Source: an uncultured Clostridia bacterium (GTDB lineage Bacteria; Bacillota; Clostridia; Christensenellales; Borkfalkiaceae). From it: a DNA stretch of 64,000 nucleotides. The notes beneath the pieces were generated by a model. It ran no database searches. It was not told the DNA's origin and saw only the letters and a list, made by a program, of their open reading frames with translations. The translations under genes were made by a program, and so were the position numbers. The DNA lies in the NCBI GenBank assembly GCA_947632015.1, contig CANRNP010000003.1, positions 1 to 64,000 on the forward strand, given 5' to 3'. Below, one piece after another: positions 55,365-63,250 of this stretch. Position 1 is the stretch's first letter; each line of letters begins with the position of its first letter.

Positions 55365-57107
55365 ATGAAACATCTTATCGATTGCGCCATGAAGCGCGAA
55401 AAATCCGATCTGGTCATCAAAAACGTCAGAATTTACAATGTTTTCACCGCGGAGCTCGAAGAGGGCGAACTCGCGGTCGCCGACGGCAGGATCGTCGCCG
55501 TCGGAAAGGGGTATGAGGGCAAAACCGAATACGACGGCAAGGGGCGGATCGCCCTTCCCGCGTTTATGGACGCCCATATCCATATCGAGAGCAGTATGCT
55601 CTCCCCCGAAGCGTGGGCTTCGCTCGCCGTTCCGCGGGGGACGTCTCTCGTCGTTGCCGACCCGCACGAGATCGTCAACGTCTGCGGGATCGCGGGCGCG
55701 GAATACATCATGGAAGCGTTCAGCCGTCTGAATTGCGGCGGAACGGCTCCGCTCGATGTCTGCTTGCAGCTTCCTTCCTGCGTGCCTGCCACGCCCTTCG
55801 AAACGAGCGGCGCCCGTTTGGATGGCAAGGAGACGGAGCGGGAAATTGCCCGTCCGCTCTTCTTCGGGCTGGGGGAGATGATGAACTTCCCCGGCGTTCT
55901 GGCGGCGGAGGAGGACGTGCTCAAAAAGATCGAGGCGGCGCATGCGAACGGGAAACCGGTAGACGGTCACGCGCCCGATCTTTCGGGCGAGGCGCTCTGC
56001 GCCTACCGCGCCGCGGGCATTTTGACCGATCACGAGAGCCTTACCGCAAAAGAATGCCGCGAAAAGGTGGCGCGCGGAATGTATGTGCAGATCCGTTGCG
56101 GCTCCTCCGTCAATAACCTCGCCGACGCAAAGGACGCGATCGACGGCGACAACTACCGCCGCTACATCCTCTGTTCGGACGACAAGAACGCCAAAGACCT
56201 CTCCACCCGCGGGCATCTCGACGACGCTCTGCGCCGTTTGGTCGCCGCGGGACTTCCCGCAAAGTATGCGATCGCTCTCACGACGATCAACGTCGCCGAA
56301 TGTTACGGCTTAAAGGACGTGGGCGCGCTCGCTCCCCGCTATTTTGCCAACGCCGTCTTGGTCGACGATTTGGAGAATTTCAACGTTTCGGCGGTATTCC
56401 ACCGCGGCGTTTTGGTGGCGGAGAACGGAAAACCCCTCTTCGACGCCGATCGGCGCTACCTTCCCGACGCCGTAAAGAGCACGGTAAAAGTGAAAAAAGT
56501 GACGGCGGAAGATTTCAAAATCGTGGGTCACGGCGGAAAATTCCGCGTGATGGAGATTGTGCCGTACGGGCTCTACACGGGCGAGACCTTCCTTCCCGCG
56601 CCGGAGAGCGAATTCTGCGTAAAGGGCACCGACCTTTGCAAGCTCGCCGTCGTGGAGCGCCATTTCGCAACGGGCAACATCGGGCTGGGGCTCGTGAAGG
56701 GCTACGGGCTGAAAGGCGGGGCGATCGGGATCTCGGTCGCGCACGACAGCCACAATCTCGTCATCATGGGGGACGACGACGAAGCGATGGCGCGTTGCGT
56801 CGCCCTTCTCGAACGGACGGGCGGCGGCATGGCGGTCGTTTCGGAGGGAAAAGAGGAAGTGTTCGCGCTCGATATCGCGGGGCTCATGAGCTCGGCTCCC
56901 GTCGGCGAAGTGGTCGCCCAAACGGGGCGCCTGCAAGAGGCGGGCAGAGCGATGGGCGTAAAGGAATGCTACGAGCCGTTTATGACGATGATCTTTCTCT
57001 CCCTTGCGGTGATCCCCAAAGTAAAATTGCTTGACGGGGGGCTGTTCGACCTCACCAAGTGGAGTTTTGTTCCGCTCGAAGAGCGCGAAACAGTTGACTT
57101 GCCGTGA
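55365..57107 (+). CDS. ade: Adenine deaminase
   Basis: LPAFMDAHIHIESSMLSPEAWA, VADPHEIVNVCGIAGAEYI, VAHDSHNLVIMGDDDEAMARCV. Confidence 0.95.
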   Translation: MKHLIDCAMKREKSDLVIKNVRIYNVFTAELEEGELAVADGRIVAVGKGYEGKTEYDGKGRIALPAFMDAHIHIESSMLSPEAWASLAVPRGTSLVVADPHEIVNVCGIAGAEYIMEAFSRLNCGGTAPLDVCLQLPSCVPATPFETSGARLDGKETEREIARPLFFGLGEMMNFPGVLAAEEDVLKKIEAAHANGKPVDGHAPDLSGEALCAYRAAGILTDHESLTAKECREKVARGMYVQIRCGSSVNNLADAKDAIDGDNYRRYILCSDDKNAKDLSTRGHLDDALRRLVAAGLPAKYAIALTTINVAECYGLKDVGALAPRYFANAVLVDDLENFNVSAVFHRGVLVAENGKPLFDADRRYLPDAVKSTVKVKKVTAEDFKIVGHGGKFRVMEIVPYGLYTGETFLPAPESEFCVKGTDLCKLAVVERHFATGNIGLGLVKGYGLKGGAIGISVAHDSHNLVIMGDDDEAMARCVALLERTGGGMAVVSEGKEEVFALDIAGLMSSAPVGEVVAQTGRLQEAGRAMGVKECYEPFMTMIFLSLAVIPKVKLLDGGLFDLTKWSFVPLEERETVDLP

Positions 57108-57122
57108 CTTTTTGCGTATAAT
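57094..57122 (+). promoter_or_regulatory. SigA-type promoter of mgtE leader
   Basis: TTGACT-N17-TATAAT. Confidence 0.7.
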
Positions 57123-57184
57123 AGAAGAGGTTGGGACAGGGCGCTCCCGCTCGTAAATTCCCTCCCAAAAAAGGAGAAAATGCA

Positions 57185-57262
57185 ATGAAGGGACGAAGTA
57201 GCAAATATCATCCATGCCGTTTGAATTTTTTAGACGGGTCGTCCCTTTCTGTCCTTTTTTAA
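57185..57262 (+). CDS. Leader uORF MKGRSSKYHPCRLNFLDGSSLSVLF (25 aa) upstream of mgtE
   Basis: GGAG SD 8 nt before ATG; ORF overlaps hairpin 57188-57247 and the following T-rich segment. Confidence 0.5.
   Translation: MKGRSSKYHPCRLNFLDGSSLSVLF
57188..57260 (+). promoter_or_regulatory. Structured leader element / terminator-like hairpin upstream of mgtE
   Basis: AAGGGACGA (57188-96)/TCGTCCCTT (57239-47) enclosing CCGTTT/AGACGG; AAAAAAGGA (57167-75) complementary to TCCTTTTTT (57252-60). Confidence 0.55.
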
Positions 57263-57307
57263 GATAGCGAGGTCGGCTCCGTCTTTTCGTGAAGCAGAGG
57301 TGGAGTT

Positions 57308-58972
57308 ATGACCGAAGAATTGAGACTTTTTTTACAGGAAAAAAATTATGCAGGGGCTGCCGCTCTGGTGAAAAAACCGGAAGAGGCGGCTTCTCTTTTG
57401 TCCGAAATGGACGATGGGGACGTCATCCCCTTCGCCCGCGAGTTGGAGAGCGATTTTCTCGCCGACGTCCTCGTTCTGTTGGACGCTCCCTTGCAGGAGA
57501 AGATCCTCTTGGGCTTGCATGACGACGAGTTGCAGGAGGTGATGGAGGACGTCTCGGTAGACGACACGGTAGACATCATCGAAGAGATGCCCGAAGAGGT
57601 CGCGCGCCGCATTGCCGAGGAAGAGGAGATCTTGGCGCTGCTCGAAGAACGGAAGTTCTCCGTGTTAAAGCCGCTCCTTTCCTCGATGAACGAGATCGAT
57701 CTTGCGGAAGTGTTCGACAGCGTGAAGGAAGAGGACCTCGCCGTTCTCTTTCGCATCCTGCCCAAAGACCTCGCCGCGCAAATGTTCGTGGAGATCGACC
57801 GCGATACGCAGGAAAAGCTCCTCAAAAAGCTCACCGATAAAGAGATCAAAGAGGTCATGGATGAGCTCTTCCTCGACGATACGGTAGACCTCGTCGAGGA
57901 AATGCCCGCAAACGTCGTAAAGCGTCTGCTCGCCCAAAGCGACAACGAGACCCGCGCCTATATCAACGAACTTCTCAAATACCCCAAGGACAGCGCGGGG
58001 AGCATCATGACGATCGAATTCGTCCGCTTTTTGCCGACGATGACGGTGGAAGAGGCGTTCTCCCGCATACGGACGCAGGCGATCGACAAGGAGACGATCT
58101 ACACCTGTTACGTCACCAACGAAAAGAGCGAACTCATCGGGCTCGTAACGGCGAAAGACCTCATGCTCGCCGATCCGAAGGCGCTCATCTCGGACATCAT
58201 GGAGGACAACGTCATCTATGCCGAGACGCTCGACGACCGGGAGGAAGTCGCGCGTAAAATTTCCGATTACGGCTTCCTCGCCATTCCCATTGTCGATCGG
58301 GAGAGGCGGCTCGTCGGCATCGTCACCGTCGACGATGCAATGGACGTCATCGAAGAGGAGACGACCGAGGACATCGAGCGGATGGTCGGTATCGTGCCCG
58401 CCAACAAGCCCTATCTCAAAACGAGCGTTTTTTCCATCTGGAAAAACCGCGTGCCTTGGCTCTTGATCCTGCTCGTCTCGGCGACGTTCACGGGGCTCAT
58501 CATCAACACGTTCGAAGCGAAGCTCAACGCCATATCGACGGTTCTGTTCGCCTGCGTGCCCATGCTCATGGATACGGGCGGGAATTCGGGTTCGCAGGTC
58601 TCGGTCACGATCATCCGTTCTCTGGCGCTCGGAGAGATCACCACAAAGGATACCTGGAAGGCGCTATGGAAGGAGATCCGCGTCTCTATTCTGCTCGCGC
58701 TCACGCTGGCGGCGGCATGCTTTGCGAAACTTCTGCTCATCGACAGGCTTTTGTTCGGCTTCGAGGGCTACACCCCGGTGCTGTGCGCCGTCGTCTCGCT
58801 CGCGCTCTTCTGCACGGTGGTGCTCGCGAAGATGGTGGGGTGCCTTCTTCCTCTCGGCGTCAAAAAGATCGGGCTCGACCCCGCCGCCGTCGCCTCGCCC
58901 TTCATCACGACGATCGTCGACGCGCTGTCGCTCATCATTTTCTGCGGTCTCTCGGTCGCAATTTTGGGATGA
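57308..58972 (+). CDS. mgtE: Magnesium transporter MgtE with duplicated N domain
   Basis: Two MgtE_N-like units (ELQEVMEDVSVDDTVDIIEEMPEEVARRI / EIKEVMDELFLDDTVDLVEEMPANVVKRL), CBS pair, TM core FACVPMLMDTGGNSGSQVSVTIIRSLALGEI. Confidence 0.95.
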   Translation: MTEELRLFLQEKNYAGAAALVKKPEEAASLLSEMDDGDVIPFARELESDFLADVLVLLDAPLQEKILLGLHDDELQEVMEDVSVDDTVDIIEEMPEEVARRIAEEEEILALLEERKFSVLKPLLSSMNEIDLAEVFDSVKEEDLAVLFRILPKDLAAQMFVEIDRDTQEKLLKKLTDKEIKEVMDELFLDDTVDLVEEMPANVVKRLLAQSDNETRAYINELLKYPKDSAGSIMTIEFVRFLPTMTVEEAFSRIRTQAIDKETIYTCYVTNEKSELIGLVTAKDLMLADPKALISDIMEDNVIYAETLDDREEVARKISDYGFLAIPIVDRERRLVGIVTVDDAMDVIEEETTEDIERMVGIVPANKPYLKTSVFSIWKNRVPWLLILLVSATFTGLIINTFEAKLNAISTVLFACVPMLMDTGGNSGSQVSVTIIRSLALGEITTKDTWKALWKEIRVSILLALTLAAACFAKLLLIDRLLFGFEGYTPVLCAVVSLALFCTVVLAKMVGCLLPLGVKKIGLDPAAVASPFITTIVDALSLIIFCGLSVAILG

Positions 58973-58975
58973 GGA

Positions 58976-59470
58976 ATTCGCGAAAAATCTTGCTACGCAA
59001 TCTTTTCCGCGAGGAAACGTGCTTTTGTGGTTTAACTTGCTTGTCCTCTTGGTCGTTTCATCGAACAATAAGGCAAAAGTATTTGCCAAATTGAGGGCGC
59101 TGCCGCAGGGGAACCCTGCTCCGCGCAGTGTTCTAAAATATGTCACCCTGAGCCGCTGAGCAAAGCGAGGCGTGTCGAAGGGTCGCCGCAGTGTTATTAA
59201 CGCTAAGGCGATGTTTCGACTACGGCTAACGCCTTCGCTCAACATGACGAATTAGAAAACATTCTAAAATGTCACCCTGCTCCGCTCTTTCTAAATCGTC
59301 ACCCTGAACGGAGCGAAGCGAAGTTGAAGGGTCGCCGCAGTGTTATTTTGGCGCCTCCTTTGAGGAGGAGCTGTCGAGGCGTTAGCTGAGACTGAGGTGG
59401 TGGCATTTTAGGATAAAAGACACCACCCCCCTACCCCCCTCCTTGGAGGGGGCAAAAAACGCTAAGGTAC
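58976..59470. repeat. Intergenic dispersed-repeat island B
   Basis: Same repeat blocks as island A in different order/orientation; GTCACCCTGA...GAAGGGTCGCCGCAGTGTT units; C-rich CCCCCCTACCCCCC...GGAGGGGG hairpin. Confidence 0.7.
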
Positions 59471-59491
59471 ATAAACAACAAAGGAGTAAAT

Positions 59492-60067
59492 ATGCAATTC
59501 GTTGCCGCAACGGGAAATAAAAATAAACTCAGGGAATTCAAAGAGATCTTCCCCGAACATGAAATTCTCTCCGCCGCCGAAGCGGGGTTTCTCGGCGAAG
59601 TGGAGGAGACGGGCGAGACCTTTGCGGAAAACGCCCTGTTGAAGGCGCGCGCCGTGTGCAAAGCGACCGCTCTTCCCGCCCTTGCCGACGATTCGGGGCT
59701 CTGCGTGGACGCGCTTTGCGGCGCTCCCGGCGTTTACAGCGCCCGTTATGCCTCCAAATTCGCGCCCGAAGGCTGGGACAAGGGCAACCGCGCCTTTCTC
59801 CTCAAAAATCTCGAAGGGGTGGAAAACCGCCGCGCCCACTTTGCCTGCTGTATCGCCCTCGTCTTTCCCGACGGCAGAGAGCTGATCGCCGAAGGGAGAA
59901 CGGAGGGGACGATCTTGCACGAAAACCGCGGCACGGGCGGGTTCGGCTACGACAGCCTGTTTTTCTCCGACGACCTCGGAAAGAGTTTTGCCGAGGCTTC
60001 GGAAGAGGAAAAGAACGCCGTTTCCCACCGCGGCAGGGCGATGCGGAAATTAAAGGAAATGCTATGA
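59492..60067 (+). CDS. rdgB: RdgB/HAM1 family non-canonical purine NTP pyrophosphatase
   Basis: FVAATGNKNKLREFKEIF, ETGETFAENALLKARAV, LADDSGLCVDALCGAPGVYSARYA. Confidence 0.95.
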   Translation: MQFVAATGNKNKLREFKEIFPEHEILSAAEAGFLGEVEETGETFAENALLKARAVCKATALPALADDSGLCVDALCGAPGVYSARYASKFAPEGWDKGNRAFLLKNLEGVENRRAHFACCIALVFPDGRELIAEGRTEGTILHENRGTGGFGYDSLFFSDDLGKSFAEASEEEKNAVSHRGRAMRKLKEML

Positions 60068-60531
60068 AAACTTTTGTCGTCCTCTCGGACAGCCACAGCC
60101 GCAACAAGCGCGCGCTGGAAAAATTACTGCCGATCTTTGCGGAAAACGACTATATCGTCCATCTCGGCGACGGCTCTGCGGATATGCGCGAAGTGGCGGA
60201 GCTCTATCCCGAAAAGACCTACGTTTGCCGCGGGAATTGCGATCCCTTTTACGGCGCGGATGAATTCGTGATCGAGACGGCGGACGGATCCGTCCTGTGC
60301 TGTCACGGACATCAATGGGGGGTGAAGAGCGGACTTTCCCGCCTTGCCGCCCACGCGAAAGAGCGGGGGTGCGCGGTCGCCCTCTACGGGCACACCCACA
60401 CCGCGGCGATCGAAGAGAAAGACGGCGTGCTCTGCATCAATCCGGGCGCGTTCGGAAGCGCGCTCTCGCCCGTCTATTGCTATCTCGTTCTCCATAAGGG
60501 CAAGGCGACGCCGACCCTCGTTTCCTGTTGA
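60064..60531 (+). CDS. YfcE/MJ0936-type metallophosphoesterase
   Basis: VVLSDSHSRNKRAL, VHLGDGSADM, RGNCDPF, CHGHQWG, YGHTHTA, NPGAFGS. Confidence 0.93.
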   Translation: MKTFVVLSDSHSRNKRALEKLLPIFAENDYIVHLGDGSADMREVAELYPEKTYVCRGNCDPFYGADEFVIETADGSVLCCHGHQWGVKSGLSRLAAHAKERGCAVALYGHTHTAAIEEKDGVLCINPGAFGSALSPVYCYLVLHKGKATPTLVSC

Positions 60532-60535
60532 TCGG

Positions 60536-60583
60536 AAAAAAGCCGCGCCGTGAAGGGAACCCTTCACGGCGCGGCTTTTTTTT
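60536..60583. terminator. Bidirectional intrinsic terminator between convergent genes
   Basis: AAAAAA-GCCGCGCCGTGAAGGG-aa-CCCTTCACGGCGCGGC-TTTTTTTT. Confidence 0.95.
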
Positions 60584-61358
60584 ACAATACTTTCGAAAGG
60601 AAGCTCTTTAATCGCTCATCCTTGGGCGTTTTGAAGATCTCCTGCGGCGTGCCGTCCGCCAAGATCTTTCCCCCGTCCATGAAGAGTACCCGTGTGGCGA
60701 CTTCCTGCGCGAACCGCATTTCATGGGTCACGACGATCATCGTCATGCCCTCGTCGGCGAGTTCCCGCATGAGCGAGAGCACTTCGCCCACCATTTCGGG
60801 GTCGAGCGCCGAGGTCGGCTCGTCGAAGAGCATCACTTTGGGATTCATGGCGAGCGAACGCACAATGGCGATGCGCTGTTTCTGTCCGCCCGAAAGGGTG
60901 GAGGGGAATGCGTCCGCCTTTTCTTCGAGCCCGATGCGGGCGAGTAGTTTCCGCGCGCGTTCGCTTTCTTCGGCGACGATCTGCTTTTTCGGGAGCTTGA
61001 TCTTCTGTTTGCGGCATTCCTGTTTCCGCGCTTCCACCGCGGCAAGGGTGATATTTTTGAGCACGGTGAGGTGGGGGAAGAGGTTAAAATGCTGGAACAC
61101 CATGCCCATCCGCTTACGGTGCTCCTCCAAATTTTTCGTTTTCGTGAGGTCCTCGCCTTCGAACCAAACCGTCCCTTCCGTCGGCGTCTCCAACAGATTC
61201 AGACAGCGGAGCAGGGTGGATTTTCCGCTCCCGGAGGGACCGATCACAACGACCTTCTCCCCTTCGAAGATGTCCAAAGAGATCTTGTCGAGCACCTTGT
61301 TCTCACCGAAGGACTTGCTCAGCTCCGCCGTGCGGATCAGAGGCTCGCCTTTTTCCAT
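60582..61358 (-). CDS. Polar amino acid ABC transporter ATP-binding protein
   Basis: [61 protein letters not shown]. Confidence 0.94.
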   Translation of the reverse strand: MEKGEPLIRTAELSKSFGENKVLDKISLDIFEGEKVVVIGPSGSGKSTLLRCLNLLETPTEGTVWFEGEDLTKTKNLEEHRKRMGMVFQHFNLFPHLTVLKNITLAAVEARKQECRKQKIKLPKKQIVAEESERARKLLARIGLEEKADAFPSTLSGGQKQRIAIVRSLAMNPKVMLFDEPTSALDPEMVGEVLSLMRELADEGMTMIVVTHEMRFAQEVATRVLFMDGGKILADGTPQEIFKTPKDERLKSFLSKVL

Positions 61359-62101
61359 TTCTTCCTGCCTCCCGTAATTTTTTTCACGCCCGCGTTGCGG
61401 TCGCCCTTGGAGAGCGCTTTTTCAATGAGCTTCTCGACCAGCGTCAGAAAATACACCACGACGAGATAGAGAAGAGAGGCAAAGAGCAGAGGGAACAGAT
61501 AGTCGAACGACCTCGACTGGATGAGACCGGGGACCTTTCCGAGGTCGAGGATCCCCACATAGCCCGCGACGGACGTCTCCTTGACGAGCGCGATGAACTC
61601 GTTGAAGAGGGCGGGGATCATATTTCGTAGCGCCTGCGGCAAAACGATCTTCAACATCGTTTTGGAATAGGAAAGTCCGAGCGAACGCCCCGCCTCCATC
61701 TGCCCTTCGTCAACCGATTCGAGCCCCGCGCGGGCGACTTCCGCAACATAGGCGGCGCTGTTGAGCCCGAAGGTTACCGAGCCCACCAGAATGTCGTTCT
61801 TCACGAAGGTCAGCACGATAAAATACATAATGAAGAGCTGTAAGACCACGGGCGTGCCACGGATGACGGTAACATAGAGGTTGCACACCGCCGCCGCGAT
61901 CTTGCCTTTCCCCGTTTTTTTCGCGGTAAAAATGACAGCCGCCAAAATTATGCCGAGGAACACGCCGATGAGAACGGCGAAGAGGGACATCGTGAGGGTA
62001 TTCCCCAGCCCCTTAAAGTAGAGGAGCCAGCGGTCGTCTACGAGGAACGCATCGCGGAGCCTCTCCGGTAGCGTTTTGGCGTTGAGAAGACTGAACCCCA
62101 T
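61337..62101 (-). CDS. Polar amino acid ABC transporter permease
   Basis: [74 protein letters not shown]. Confidence 0.94.
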   Translation of the reverse strand: MGFSLLNAKTLPERLRDAFLVDDRWLLYFKGLGNTLTMSLFAVLIGVFLGIILAAVIFTAKKTGKGKIAAAVCNLYVTVIRGTPVVLQLFIMYFIVLTFVKNDILVGSVTFGLNSAAYVAEVARAGLESVDEGQMEAGRSLGLSYSKTMLKIVLPQALRNMIPALFNEFIALVKETSVAGYVGILDLGKVPGLIQSRSFDYLFPLLFASLLYLVVVYFLTLVEKLIEKALSKGDRNAGVKKITGGRKKWKKASL

Positions 62102-62105
62102 AGCG

Positions 62106-63020
62106 TTATGCGTTTTGGATCAGAAGCTGTGCGGGGACTTTATCCATAAAGATCACGTCGATCTTGCCCGCTTTGAGCGCCGCGAGCGCCGCCGCATACG
62201 ATTTATATGTAAGCACTTCCGTTTCGGGGGAAGCGAGCTTTACCGTTACCGTATTTCCGTCCTCATCCTCATAGGAATGTCCTTCCGCGCCCTTTGCGGC
62301 AGTTGCGATGAGGTCGCCGCTCGTGCCTTCCTGTACGCCGATTTTGAGCCCGTCGAGCTCTTTGAGAGAATGGTAATTTTTCTCCTTATCGCAGACGATC
62401 GAGAGGGTCGAGGAGGAGTAGATATTGCCGAAGTCCACCTGCTCCGCCCGTTTGGGATTGATCGTGAGCCCCGCCGCGGCGAGCGCCTTTCCGTCCGCGT
62501 TGTTGAGGTGGGTGATAATGGTGTCGAAGGCGACGTCATGGATCACGAGCTTGCAGTTGAGGTTCTCCGCCACCTGGCAGGCGATCGCCACGTCGAGCCC
62601 GGCGATCGAATAGGCGCCGCTTTCCGAACTCCCGTCCGATACGGGATAGCCGCTGCTGTGGACGAATTCGTAGGGCGCAAAGCCGGACTCGGTGTACATA
62701 TCGAGCACCTCGGTATTTGCGGAAAGATCCCATTCGAGTTTGAGCCCGGACGGCGCTTCGGGCGATTTATTCGCGTCGGCAAGGTCGGTATAGTAATTGA
62801 AATATTTGTCCATGTTGCCGTTTCCGAGCCATTCGTCCACAACGGCGTCTACGGCGGCTTTCATTTCCGCGTTGCCTTTCTTCACCGCCACGCCGAAATC
62901 TTCTTGAAGAAGATCCTGCGCGTCGTTGGCAACATATTCGGCGCTCTCTGCGCAGGCGCCGAAGAAGAGGCAAGCGCCCGCAAGGAGCGCGGCAAAAAGG
63001 GAAAGTGCTGTCTTTTTCAT
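62106..63020 (-). CDS. Amino acid ABC transporter substrate-binding protein (SBP_bac_3), probable lipoprotein
   Basis: ALLAGACLFFGACAESAEYVAND lipobox-like; GLDVAIACQVAENLNCKLVIHDVAFDTIITHLNNADGKALAAAGLTINPKRAEQVDF. Confidence 0.93.
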   Translation of the reverse strand: MKKTALSLFAALLAGACLFFGACAESAEYVANDAQDLLQEDFGVAVKKGNAEMKAAVDAVVDEWLGNGNMDKYFNYYTDLADANKSPEAPSGLKLEWDLSANTEVLDMYTESGFAPYEFVHSSGYPVSDGSSESGAYSIAGLDVAIACQVAENLNCKLVIHDVAFDTIITHLNNADGKALAAAGLTINPKRAEQVDFGNIYSSSTLSIVCDKEKNYHSLKELDGLKIGVQEGTSGDLIATAAKGAEGHSYEDEDGNTVTVKLASPETEVLTYKSYAAALAALKAGKIDVIFMDKVPAQLLIQNA

Positions 63021-63040
63021 TTTGATTACCTACCTGTATA

Positions 63041-63075
63041 GATATTTATTCATAAACTCGGAATGTTTATTCATT
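63041..63075 (-). promoter_or_regulatory. Tandem ARG-box-like operators in 5'UTR of the ABC transporter
   Basis: Minus strand TATGAATAAATATC and AATGAATAAACATTC; TTATTCAT cores at 63046 and 63067 exactly 21 bp apart. Confidence 0.6.
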
Positions 63076-63087
63076 CCTGCGAGTATC

Positions 63088-63116
63088 ATCATAGCACTCT
63101 CCGCAAAAAAGAGCAA
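63088..63116 (-). promoter_or_regulatory. SigA-type promoter of amino acid ABC transporter operon
   Basis: Minus strand TTGCTC-N17-TATGAT. Confidence 0.6.
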
Positions 63117-63205
63117 GCATTTTTAAGCATAAAAGATGATAAATTTTTATAAAATTGCGATTTTTTCAAAAATACAACTAATTTATTCATTTTTCATGAA
63201 TAATC

Positions 63206-63230
63206 CCCTCTCCGCGGGCGGAGAGGGGGA
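63206..63230 (-). terminator. Probable terminator hairpin of the downstream minus-strand gene
   Basis: CCCCTCTCCG...CGGAGAGGGG palindrome just past the stop of 63251.. Confidence 0.5.
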
Positions 63231-63250
63231 GGAAATTTGAAAGAATTAAA

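Noticed and set aside
57123-57307. M-box (ykoK) Mg2+ riboswitch upstream of mgtE
   Set aside because: Conserved M-box blocks not recognised by eye; kept as an uncharacterised leader rather than assigned to a known class.
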